From Cymbomonas tetramitiformis (Eukaryota > Chlorophyta > Pyramimonadophyceae > Pyramimonadales > Pyramimonadaceae): a stretch of 37,699 bases of DNA. The translations under genes were made by a program, and so were the position numbers. Within the stretch, counting starts at the first letter, position 1; every line of letters starts with the position of its first letter. Where the stretch lies: positions 1-37,699 of the forward strand of contig LGRX02030340.1 in the NCBI GenBank assembly GCA_001247695.2, written 5' to 3'. The notes beneath the pieces were generated by a model. It was not told where the DNA came from. It did no database searches and saw only the letters and a program-made list of their open reading frames with translations. This document shows, one piece after another, positions 29,300-37,699 of this stretch.

Positions 29300-29525
29300 T
29301 CTCCGGCGACTCGCGGTTGAGCGCCTGGGTTTTTTCTTTGCACCCTCGGCGCACTAGGAATGGGACATATCCCCACCCCTTTCCAGTGATTTCCAGCACG
29401 GACCACCAGGACCAGGGCGGCAACCGGAAAACCCCCGTAGTTTCCGCCGGATTTTCAAAAACACTGGACAGCGCTTCCGCAGGAAACGCCACAGCCGGCA
29501 CTGACTAGTCAACAGCTAATAGGCA

Positions 29526-30602
29526 AGTATGACTGACTGTCTTCTGAGTGTCTTCTGAGTGTCTTCTGGTATAACATACTAACATATGCCTGTTTCAGTG
29601 GCGGCATGCTTGCAGGTCGAGTTGGAGTCAAAGACGCAGATCGAGGAGCTGGAAAAAATAGCGGGCAGCTCTAAGGTTAGGAAGGTGGCGGAGGCGGTGG
29701 CGGAGGACAACAAGGCGAAGGGGAAGGCGGCATCGGTGGACCCGAAGGGGAAGGCGGTGGCGGAGGACCCGAAGGGGAAGAAGAAGGCGGTGGCGGAGGA
29801 TGCTGAAGAGGGGTTTGCGGTGGGTAGCCACGTGGTATTGTACTGCGTGGTCGAGTCTCTGGTGAACGATCCGGAGATACTCCCCACGGGGTTCTACCAC
29901 GAGAAGGGGAAGTCCGCGACATGGACCGCGGACATGCCCCTTCTCACGGGGGTGATAACGCACCCACCCCATTCAAAGGATGTGGCCGCCCATGGCTTGA
30001 AGTCGGGTACAGCGAAAAAGAAGTCGGTCACCGCCCTTCACTTGAATGGCGAGTATGTTGGCATCAAGGTATGGTTCTGCAAGCACAACCCTTTGAATAC
30101 ACGATATCCAGAAGATATCACATATGTCTTCTGGGTATCTTCCGCACGTCTTCTGGATATGTATTTAGTTTCTTTAATTACGTAAGTGACATTTGCAGCT
30201 GATCGTAAACTTTTGTGTGACTGCACCCAGGTGCTCTCTTTGGCCGTCGACAAGGACGACGTTGGCTTTGATAACGCCCCGTTGCTCTTCTCCGCCTGGC
30301 AAAATGGCATGCAAATGGCCTTTGTCGGGTTGGAGAAGTTGTACGGCAAGGGCCTCAAGGCGAACGACAAGATGGCCGGGCCGGGTGGCCTCGGGTCCCA
30401 ACTTCTCGCTGCGATGGAGGAGAAGACGTACCCCTTCGGGGACAAGTCAAAGTGGGGCCTGGTGGTTCCCATCAGCCACCTCCGCCCCATCTTCAAGGAG
30501 AACTTGCATCGGGCATACGAAACCACCAGCTCCGTAGCGGGGTCTCCGATGAAGGAATTCCTTTCTAGTGCTAGTAACAGTGAAGACGGTTCTGATGATT
30601 GA
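29526..30602 (+). CDS. Three-exon gene, unknown 280-aa protein
   Basis: Exon 2 (29599-30068) and exon 3 (30231-30602) join in phase at AAG|GTATGG...CAG|GTG. A 72-bp intron (29527-29598: GTATGA, TACTAAC at 29577-29583, TTTCAG) appears to split the start codon as A|TG, giving MAACLQVELESKTQIEELEK. An alternative is the ATG at 29586 without that intron. The protein has a coiled-coil-like start, a Lys/Ala/Glu-rich repeat region (KGKA...DPKGKA), then a globular part (GSHVVLYCVVESLVND, FSAWQNGMQMAFVGLEKLYG, WGLVVPISHLRPIFKENLHR) and an acidic Ser tail. AATAAA follows at about 30617. No family is recognised. It is divergent from the methyltransferase fragment upstream. Confidence 0.65.
30069..30230 (+). 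other. Intron containing satellite motif
   Basis: 162 bp. It includes ATCCAGAAGATATC, GTCTTCTGGGTATCTTCC and CGTCTTCTGGATATG, the same dyad-symmetric words as the block at 30740-31378. A nearer AG at 30198 would put exon 3 out of frame. Confidence 0.6.
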
Positions 30603-30739
30603 AACTGTAAATATGTAAATAAATAGCTTTGTAAAAATACCCGAGTGTTGCAACGTTCTTTGTTCCATTTGTATCATCCTGTCAGCGAACTGCATGCGTG
30701 TAACCTGAACGCATACGTATAGCGACTTTTGGTAGAGTT

Positions 30740-31378
30740 GCAGAAGACATCCAGAAGACATCTTCTGGACGTCTTCTGTACATCTTCCGGATTCCGGAAG
30801 AGGTCTTCTGGACGTCTTCTGGAATCCAGAAGACGTCCAGAAGACGTCCAGAAGACGTCTTCGGTGCGTCTTCTAATGTCTACCATCTTCTGAGTTTCAG
30901 AAGACGTCCAGAAGATCTTCCGGGAAGACGTCCCGAAGATATCTTCTGAACGTCTTCTGCATGACTTCTGTACATCTTCTGAATTCCGGAAGATGTCTTC
31001 TAGACGACTTCTCGGTTCCAGAAGATATCCAGAAGACATCTAGAAGACGTCTTCTACGCGTCTTCTAATGTCTACCATCTTCTGAGTTTCAGAAGACGTC
31101 CAGAAGATCTTCCGGGAAGATGTACAGAAGACGCCTAAAAGATGTCAAGAAGACGTCTTCCGGGATTCAGAAGACATGCAGAAGACGTCCAGAAGATAAC
31201 TTCTGGATGTCTTCCCGGAAGATCTTCTGCACGTCTTCTGGAAACCAGAAGATGGTAGACATTAGAAGACGCGCCGAAGACGTCTTCTGGACGTCTTCTG
31301 GATGTCTTCTGGACCCAGAAGACGTCTCAGAAGACGTTCAGAAGACGTTCAGAAGACGCGTCTTCTGGTTTTCCCAGA
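30740..31378. repeat. Palindromic CCAGAAGACGTCTTCTGG satellite block
   Basis: A mosaic of AGAAGACGTC and its complement GACGTCTTCT, at mostly 10-20 bp intervals, with interspersed TCTACCATCTTCTGAGTTTC segments that recur in inverted form. It forms nested hairpins and artificial SSG/RRRPEDV-type frames on both strands. Confidence 0.85.
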
Positions 31379-31411
31379 ATGTAGGGAGCGACGGTTGCGA
31401 AGGACCGACCG

Positions 31412-31499
31412 AACCAAGGAGCGACATGACCTGGTTGGGGCGTCCTACCACGGCTCTGGGGGCGCGTCGAGACAAGGTCTTAACACGCGTTCCCGATCC
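31412..31499 (+). repeat. Partial copy of the 231-bp terminal repeat
   Basis: About 88 bp matching the first part of 37031-37261 (AACCAAGG, GACATGACCTGGTT, CGTCCTACCACGGCTCTGGG, GTCTTAACACGCGTTCCCGA). Confidence 0.8.
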
Positions 31500-31726
31500 T
31501 TACATGAGGTAACATCCTCTCCGTCCAGGCTTCTGTCCGGAGATAACATACTGCCCGTTCAGGCTTGCTGGACACTTTCAAGAAGGACACCGGAAAGACC
31601 CACGTCTGCATTTTCAAAGAATAAATAACAAGCTGTAAGGGAATACAAAACAGCATCTGGAAAATGGCGAGGCGATCCGGGATCGTTCTTTTCGTGATCC
31701 GGAACGGGATCGATCCCGGGAGGGAA

Positions 31727-31862
31727 GTTTCTTACGGGATCGATCCTGGAACGCCCCGGGTACGGGAACGATCCTGGAACGCTCCAGGTACGGGAACGAT
31801 CCTGGAACGCTCCAGGTACGGGAACGATCCTGGAACGCTCCAAGTACTGGAACGATCCTGAA
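31727..31862. repeat. 28-bp minisatellite, about 4-5 copies
   Basis: The unit is GATCCTGGAACGCTCCAGGT + ACGGGAAC. The unit itself contains a CCTGGA...TCCAGG dyad. Confidence 0.9.
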
Positions 31863-32640
31863 TCGATGGGGGGACACTCATGATAAGTCCAAGGGTCGAT
31901 TCAAGCATTCAAGGCAAGTACCATGAACCGCACATTAAAAAAAAGGTAGACTTTCACAAGGCTAGAAAGCAGGAGGCAAATTCAAAAAGAAAAAAATCAA
32001 CAAATCCACATAAATAGATACACCTTTGAGTACACAAGCTACTTCATTTGCATATGTTCATACGGTCTCCACTAAGATGGTATCACTGGCTATTATACTC
32101 TTCTTCTTTCTCATCTATACTTCCCACTCCTATAGCGTTTTGGTGTTGGGGTATTTTTGTCAAAGTTGCAAGCCACTTGGTTGGTTGCGCAAGCTTCACA
32201 CGCGATTGTGTCGTATTCCATCTTTTAACTTGGGTAAACATTCTTGAATACTCCTTGCTGAAGGTGTTTGGCACCTCTGTCTGCACATGCGATAGTGCCA
32301 CAGTGAGTAGCAGTTGAAAAGAACTCATGCGCAAAAAACAACAAAGGGTAAATAAGTACTTACCACAGCTTGTGACTTCGTGCACGAGTTCTCATTTATT
32401 TCATACTCGACGGCCTAGTCTTTCAAGCTTGGGCCACTGGCCATCTGGCTTCTAGAGTTTTCTTTCCCTTTTCTTCTATTGCTCGTGCTGAATTTTTTTG
32501 TCTTATTATCCGCATTTTTTTCTTTTTGGGAAGGTGATGCTTGCTTGTTGGTCTCCGAGTAGCGCACGTCCATGTTTTGAGTGGCCATCCTGAGGAACGA
32601 ATCGTGGTAAAGCTCAACACACATAAGCTGACATGCTGAG
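31863..32640. other. AT-rich stretch without a supported gene
   Basis: A minus-strand frame of 57 codons from an ATG at about 32589 (MATQNMDVRYSETNKQASPS, Lys/Ser-rich, to about 32415) could be a small protein or exon. I cannot support it beyond composition. Confidence 0.25.
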
Positions 32641-32654
32641 CTCAACTGAGAAGC

Positions 32655-33500
32655 AAAGCAAAGCAAACAGCAAAGTTGGGCAAAGCTGAGTCGAGTTGAG
32701 CAGAGCTTAGTCGAGTTGAGCTAAGTTGAGCTAAGTTGAGCTAAGTTGAGCTTAGTTGACACGCTGACAGGAGCAAAGCTGACACGCTGAGCTGATATAA
32801 GCTAACAAGCTAAACTAAGCGGAGCTGACAAACCGAGTTGAGCTGACACACAGTTACAGGTACGGGATAATACAGCATAGACTGGAATATGTGTGTATAT
32901 GTGTGTGCCTGTTGTGTTATTCCTATGCTAGGATACGCGTGTACCTCTCTGTGCGTGTGCTATGCCTGTGGTAGGATATATGTGTATCTCTATACCACTG
33001 TTATGCCTGTGATAGGATATGTGTGTTTTTTTTTCAAAAGCTAAGCTAAGCTAAGCTCAAAAGCTAAGCTCAACTCAGGCGTTGAGTTTGGCGCTAAGTG
33101 CTGAGCTAAGATAAGCTGAGCTGAGTTGTTTTCACTCATAGAGTTGAGGTGAGTTGAGTTGAGTTGAGTTGAGCTGAGTTGAGCTTAGCTGACACGCTGA
33201 CGTGAGCGAAACTGACACGCTTAGCTGATATGAGCTCAAAAGCTAAGCTCAACTCAGGCGTTGAGTTTGGCGCTAAGTGCTGAGCTAAGATAAGCTGAGC
33301 TGAGTTGTTTTCACTCATAGAGTTGAGGTGAGTTGAGTTGAGTTGAGTTGAGTTGAGCTGAGTTGAGCTTAGCTGACACGCTGACGTGAGCGAAACTGAC
33401 ACGCTTAGCTGATATGAGCTCAAAAGCTAAGCTCAACTTTGGCGTTGAGTTTGGCGCTAAGTGCTTAGCTAAGATGAGCTGAGCTGAGTTGAGTTGAGTG
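32655..33500. repeat. GAGTTGAGCT satellite with ~180-bp higher-order unit
   Basis: Built of GAGTTGAGCT/GCTAAGCTGA words. From 33054 a ~180-bp unit (AAAAGCTAAGCTCAACTCAG ... GACACGCTTAGCTGATATGA) is repeated almost exactly at about 33237, with a third partial copy from about 33421. A GTGTGTAT-rich segment (32885-33030) interrupts it. Confidence 0.85.
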
Positions 33501-33828
33501 AATGCGTAATAGAGTGAGTAATGAATTTTTAGTGAGTGGTCCGGAGTGTGGGTTGTGAGGTTATGAGAGCGAATACAATTACCTTAATGCACGTTCGTTC
33601 TTCACAGTCCCGCTCCTTTGAAGTTTCTGCCTTACCATACCCAACACCCCATGCTGTGTGAGAATGACTTGGTTCCAAAACCTCAAAGAACATAGTGAAA
33701 AATAACATGCTTATCTTGATCTTATGTAAGACCAGAAAGTGCGCAGTACCATACCATACTTTTATAGTAATCACACATATCCTAAAAGATCTAAAACACG
33801 GGAGCACATATGTGGAAAATTATTTTTG

Positions 33829-34115
33829 CATCAAAATATTACACCTCTTTGTGGCGCCACGGGAGACAAGTGGTCACAGACACAAGAGTGTCAGACCTAC
33901 TCAAACCCAAGATGCCATACATCACAACAAGGCCAATACCTTGTTGCTCGCGGATCAAGGGCGCTCCAAACAAACCCGCAGACCAAGGGTGCAGGCGCCT
34001 TCTTCTACAAGAGTAGAAAGCGTGACCACAATGGTTCCTTCAATGGCGCAATCACCAATGTGTGGCCAAGGGAGTTCGTTTTTGCAACGCCACAAAGGAG
34101 GTGTAATATTTTGAT
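33829..34115. mobile_element. ~287-bp MITE-like element with ~27-bp TIRs
   Basis: ATCAAAATATTACACCTC then TTTGTGGCG at the left is matched in inverted orientation at the right (GCCACAAAGGAGGTGTAATA then TTTTGAT), with a 1-bp indel. No coding capacity for a transposase. Target duplication not clear. Confidence 0.55.
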
Positions 34116-34376
34116 ACCTATGCTAAATGAAATATTTCTCATAGGGTTGCATGATTTGCACCGACCAAATAAAATATGCAAACAGCTTATGTGAAAACCG
34201 AGCTTACAGTTGATATTCGTTATAGAATACTAAAAGTCAATAGCTAAAATAAGTCTATACATTAAAACAAAACAGTTTGATAAAAAGAAAATAAAGAAAA
34301 TAAAAAATAAACCACCACTCTAAGTGGGGAAGGATTACCTAAAGGGAATCCGGCCCAGTTCGCCTAACTATTACCC

Positions 34377-34688
34377 AGCAGTTCAATCGCAATGGTTCCA
34401 CCGCGAGCTGCGAGCTGGTTCAGGCACAAAGGATTGCACAATAACAGTGTCCTCCCCACTGAATCGCATATTTAGACTGAGGAACTCTAGGTTCTACCTA
34501 CAGTGAAGGCAAGGAGCGATGTTGTTGTCCTAGGCACAGCAGTTCAATCGCAATGGTTCCCGCGAGCTGGTTCAGGCACAAAGGATTGCACGATAACAGT
34601 GTCCTCCCCACTGAATCGCATATTTAGACTGAGGAACTCTAGGTTCTACCTACAGTGAAGGCAAGGAGCGATGTTGCTGTCCTAGGCA
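34377..34688. repeat. Two ~155-160-bp tandem copies
   Basis: CAGCAGTTCAATCGCAATGG ... AAGGCAAGGAGCGATGTTG (T/C) TGTCCTAGGCA occurs at 34377-34536 and 34538-34688, differing by a short deletion (ACCGCGAGCTG) and single bases. Confidence 0.9.
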
Positions 34689-36580
34689 ATCAGGTTTTTT
34701 TGTGAAGGACAGATGCAGTTTGATGCCTTACACGATTCTTATTAAAATCTAAAATCGTGTGACTGTGCAAGAAATACTAACCAACAAATTGTGCCGACAG
34801 GACAATTGAAAGCAAGTTTATTTAAGTGCAAACTAGTCTAGCAAAATCATAATTGCATACTATTCGAGCAACTTGTCACGAGGCATATACCTGTGTTGAC
34901 TATGCAAGGCCATCCCTCATCGAGTCGTTGAACAAGTGAAAAGCTCCCTGCCGTCACTATCCCGACACACACCCGACTCTCTTAATTAAAAGAAAGACTA
35001 AACCAAGTGCGATGCAATAAAAAGCTCAAACAAGGACAAGAGCGTACCTTAAATTGGCTGGGTTGGGTTTCACCCCAGGGCGTGCCGAAGGCTAACGCAC
35101 TCCCAGCCTCATTTGAGCGAACTGTCTATCTAAAACAAAGTTCGCATCGTCGGACCTTAAAAACTACAAGCACCTATATCACGATACTCGCTATTTATGC
35201 AAGTGCAAATCGCGCTACAAGTTGCACTGCTACTAACTGTAGTAGCAATGACTGCAAAAGACATGCTACGGAAAGCATGGAGACATACCTTAGATTCCCA
35301 GTGTTTCCACACCACCAGAGCCCAAAAGCAATTGGGGTGGTAACTGGGATCGGTGCGTCGGATATTTATATCCCGCCTCCTCGCCAAGAGCCATGGGGCG
35401 GTTGTTATGCAATTTTGAGTTGCGACACTTGGAACTTAGACTGGGCCTTTTTAGAAGCTGAAAAGGCCCAGTTTTTCACGATCCAGTAAAAACATGCAAA
35501 CAGGCACACACACTTGTAAAATTCTATCGAAGAATTCAATTTGAAAGCACATTTTTCCAACTAGCTAGCCTAAAGGCAGATAACGCACACAAAACAAGTA
35601 CTTAAAAATCACTTAATCATCACGTAACGTGGGAGCTCCTAGCCCCACATCAAATGTCGAGCGTCCCTATACCAACTCACCTGCCCTTCAGGATATCACA
35701 ATGAATCAAGGTGCGCAGGTAGATGCACCTTTCCGATCATGCTAAAAGGTTGTGAGCGCACCTGGCGGGAATGGTGTCCGCTCATTCCGTGGGTGACCAA
35801 CGGCCATGGACCATTTTCAAACGTGCTCATGGACTTCAAATTGCGAACACTGTAAGTGAATTACGAAAGGAAAATAGGTGCGCAGGCGGGATCTACTCTC
35901 AAAATTTCGTTCGAAAATTATGGGGTAAATCATAGTTTTGGGCAAGCGACAAAGTGCGTGGGTGTGTGGGTTACGTAAACACCAAACGCATCTTGCTTGC
36001 GGCGACCACGCAATGACCAACCACCTGCGGAAAATATACGGTACGCGAAAATATCAGAAACTATTTTATACTAGCAACACAATACAATCAAATTATTTAG
36101 GCTGATCTAATCAGAGTTTGCAGTGTGGTTTTCGGCTCCGTGCTTTCAAACTTCGGAGACGCACGTAAGACTAAATGGGAAGTCAAGAGCTCACGATACT
36201 GTGTCCATGCGCCATGGCGCGCCAGTGACATTTCTGCTGACATCTGATGTCATTGACATTTCTGATGTCATCGATTACTGGAACGCGAAGAAACGGTGCA
36301 GTGCGTTCGGGATTTCCGATGACGGTTTACGATCCAAAGCGAAACGAGAACGCGGATCGCGGATCATCACCATCGTTATGAGCACGCTCTCAGGCGATGC
36401 ATGAACGGGGATCGTGACGTGTCGTCTTTGTTACACGAGCGCTCCGCAACGGGGGGGAACGGGGAACAGTCGATTACGCATTCAGAACTGAACGCCGAAT
36501 TCCAGATGAGGCAAGGGGAGACTCGATACTATTTACAGAATGTACTATTTACATAATGTACACACATGTTGAAGAAAGGT
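34689..36580. other. Long stretch without a supported gene
   Basis: The + frame at 35007-35489 and others have no recognisable features. The clear local structure is a 12-bp hairpin at 35440-35472. Two TGATGTCA words occur near 36246-36280. Confidence 0.35.
35440..35472. repeat. Perfect 12-bp hairpin followed by T run
   Basis: ACTGGGCCTTTT, a 9-nt loop (TAGAAGCTG), AAAAGGCCCAGT, then TTTT. It has the shape of an intrinsic terminator, but in this eukaryotic context it is more likely a small palindrome or element remnant. Confidence 0.6.
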
Positions 36581-36841
36581 TCACTCAAACCACTTCTGCC
36601 TACAGCATGGGCACGTGACCCAGCCGGAGGCATGGGTTCCTACAAGCAAACCAAGACACGAAACATGCATATATTTCTCTTTACATTCGCAACCTAAGCC
36701 ACCGCAGTCCAGTTGATCATCCGGATGCACTTCCTCTAAACACAATATACACAAGTCCTCCTCCGGTCTGGAAAAAAAGACTCGCAGAACCTCCTCCCAC
36801 GTGTAATCCTCCTCGACCTCATCTCCCTGTGCGAACGGCAA
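36581..36841 (-). CDS. RING-like zinc-finger exon
   Basis: 86 codons ending GWVTCPCCRQKWFE and a stop. The Cys/His order CILC ... CGGLGCEC ... HVSC ... CPCC resembles RING/RING-CH domains, which recruit E2 enzymes for ubiquitin transfer, but the CxC-to-His spacing (five residues) is shorter than in typical RING-CH proteins. There is no ATG at the start of the frame. TTCGCACAG right before GGAGATGAGG suggests a splice acceptor at about 36827, so this is probably the last exon of a larger gene whose upstream exons (higher coordinates) I could not find. The N-terminal part is acidic (GDEVEEDYTWEEV). Confidence 0.55.
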   Translation of the reverse strand: MPFAQGDEVEEDYTWEEVLRVFFSRPEEDLCILCLEEVHPDDQLDCGGLGCECKEKYMHVSCLGLLVGTHASGWVTCPCCRQKWFE

Positions 36842-37030
36842 GCCCGTGAGCTAGGTTCAAATTGTCATAACGTCACGCAGTTCCCCCTGAACGAGCGTGC
36901 TCTGAGGTGCATCCGTGACTTGTCTACAACTCTACACCCCCCTCCAAGGGAACGGCCACCCGACAAACGATTCTCCCTCCCTTGACCTCACACCAACCGC
37001 CCCTCCCACGAGCTGCGTACACAGGCCAGG

Positions 37031-37261
37031 AACCAAGGAACGACATGACCTGGTTTGGGCGTCCTACCACGGCTCTGGGGGCGCGTCGAGACAAGGTCTT
37101 AACACGCGTTCCCGATCCACTGGCCGACAGACATTCCCACGAATAAAGGTTCGCCGCGGCTCTGGGTGCGCGTCGAGCACAAGTCTTAACACGCGTTCCC
37201 GAGCCACCGGCCTCCAAACCCTCATCCACATACGACGACGTATGTAATATGACAACAAAGA
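37031..37261 (+). repeat. 231-bp direct repeat, copy 1
   Basis: Begins AACCAAGGAACGACATGACC and ends ACGACGACGTATGTAATATG + ACAACAAAGA. It contains an internal half-repeat: CGGCTCTGGGGGCGCGTCGA...GTCTTAACACGCGTTCCCGA occurs twice with small changes. Confidence 0.95.
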
Positions 37262-37468
37262 AGACTAAAAACTACAACTTTGGAACGGGCGCGTGGTTGA
37301 GGAGCTATATATCCTCCCAACGCAGCCTACTGCCTCCGCAGACCCAAGTGCAAAGATACAAGGGACGTCTTGAATAAAAACAAAACAGAGCCAAGGAAAA
37401 CTCAGCTGGCGCACCCGCCCGGAGATGCTACAGCGGGCACTGACTACTCAACACCGACAGTCGCGAAG
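37262..37468. other. Spacer between the two 231-bp copies
   Basis: 207 bp with no ORF or repeat noticed. Confidence 0.4.
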
Positions 37469-37699
37469 AACCAAGGAACGACATGACCTGGTTTGGGCGT
37501 CCTACCACGGCTCTGGGGGCGCGTCGAGACAAGGTCTTAACACGCGTTCCCGATCCACTGGCCGACAGACATTCCCACGAATAAAGGTTCGCCGCGGCTT
37601 TGGGGGCGCGTCGAGCACAAGTCTTAACACGCGTTCCCGAGCCACCGGCCTCCAAACCCTCATCCACATACGACGACGTATGTAATATGAAAACAAAGA
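37469..37699 (+). repeat. 231-bp direct repeat, copy 2
   Basis: Nearly identical to copy 1 with a handful of substitutions (for example GGCTTTGGGGGCGC for GGCTCTGGGTGCGC). It reaches the window end, so it may continue or be part of a longer array. Confidence 0.95.

Noticed and set aside
30674..31512. ORFs of 121-130 codons in the AGAAGAC block
   Set aside because: Repeat-derived RRRPEDV/SSG translations on both strands; no independent coding evidence.
35440..35476. Bacterial rho-independent terminator
   Set aside because: The shape fits, but the window has introns and retroelements and no operon or ribosome-binding site, so a bacterial terminator is unlikely.
1..37699. tRNA, rRNA or spliceosomal RNA genes
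   Set aside because: I scanned for B-box-like GGTTCGAATCC and known conserved cores and saw none. Partial matches (GGTTCGGGTTCGGG in the LTR-like repeats) lack tRNA structure.

Overview
The window looks like nuclear DNA from a eukaryotic microbe, probably a microalga. Evidence for this: genes are split by spliceosomal-type introns (GTGAGC, GTGCGC and GTATGG donors, CAG acceptors, a TACTAAC branch site); there are no operons or ribosome-binding sites; the DNA is rich in unrelated minisatellites, retroelement remains and TA-flanked miniature transposons; and base composition swings between GC-rich exons and AT-rich gaps. A green (prasinophyte-like) alga is my guess, not a demonstrated identity. 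Several coding regions change frame without an obvious intron, so some are pseudogenes or the assembly carries indel errors.

Layout. 0-3.3 kb: a frame-broken gene fragment on +, an intact Trp-rich orphan ORF on -, then AT-rich DNA with a tandem pair of ~190-bp repeats. 3.36-7.8 kb: a defective retroelement on - (Gag-like core, zinc knuckle, acidic/Pro-rich tail, no pol) bounded by two LTR-like direct repeats and split exactly by a 688-bp TA-flanked transposon. 7.8-10 kb: on -, a LINE-type zinc-finger end followed in another frame by a Dam-like adenine methyltransferase ORF. 10.0-10.35 kb: a second TA-flanked MITE. 10.35-13 kb: little of note apart from a possible mitochondrial-presequence exon.

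13-26.05 kb: a 40-bp minisatellite, then a long series of + strand exons, most plausibly one large gene. It encodes an unknown N-terminal region, a two-CxxC segment, coiled coils and a calcium-binding-like (EF-hand-like) C-terminal region. Many introns carry their own, unrelated minisatellite. The last six exons (23571-26053) are the best-defined part.

26-29.5 kb: the 3' end of an LTR element on - (316-bp LTR, polypurine tract) followed by a cytosine-C5 methyltransferase ORF broken by one frameshift and joined to a kinase-like N-terminal region. 29.5-30.6 kb: a three-exon gene on +, apparently with an intron-split start codon; its introns contain the same GTCTTCTGG motif as the satellite block just downstream (30.7-31.4 kb). 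31.4-37.7 kb: mostly repeats (28-bp minisatellite, GAGTTGAGCT satellite, a 27-bp-TIR MITE, two ~160-bp tandem copies, two 231-bp copies at the end) and one RING-like exon on -.

The recurrent theme is mobile DNA: two different DNA methyltransferases lie in mobile-element contexts, MITEs are nested in or near retroelements, and satellite motifs recur inside introns.
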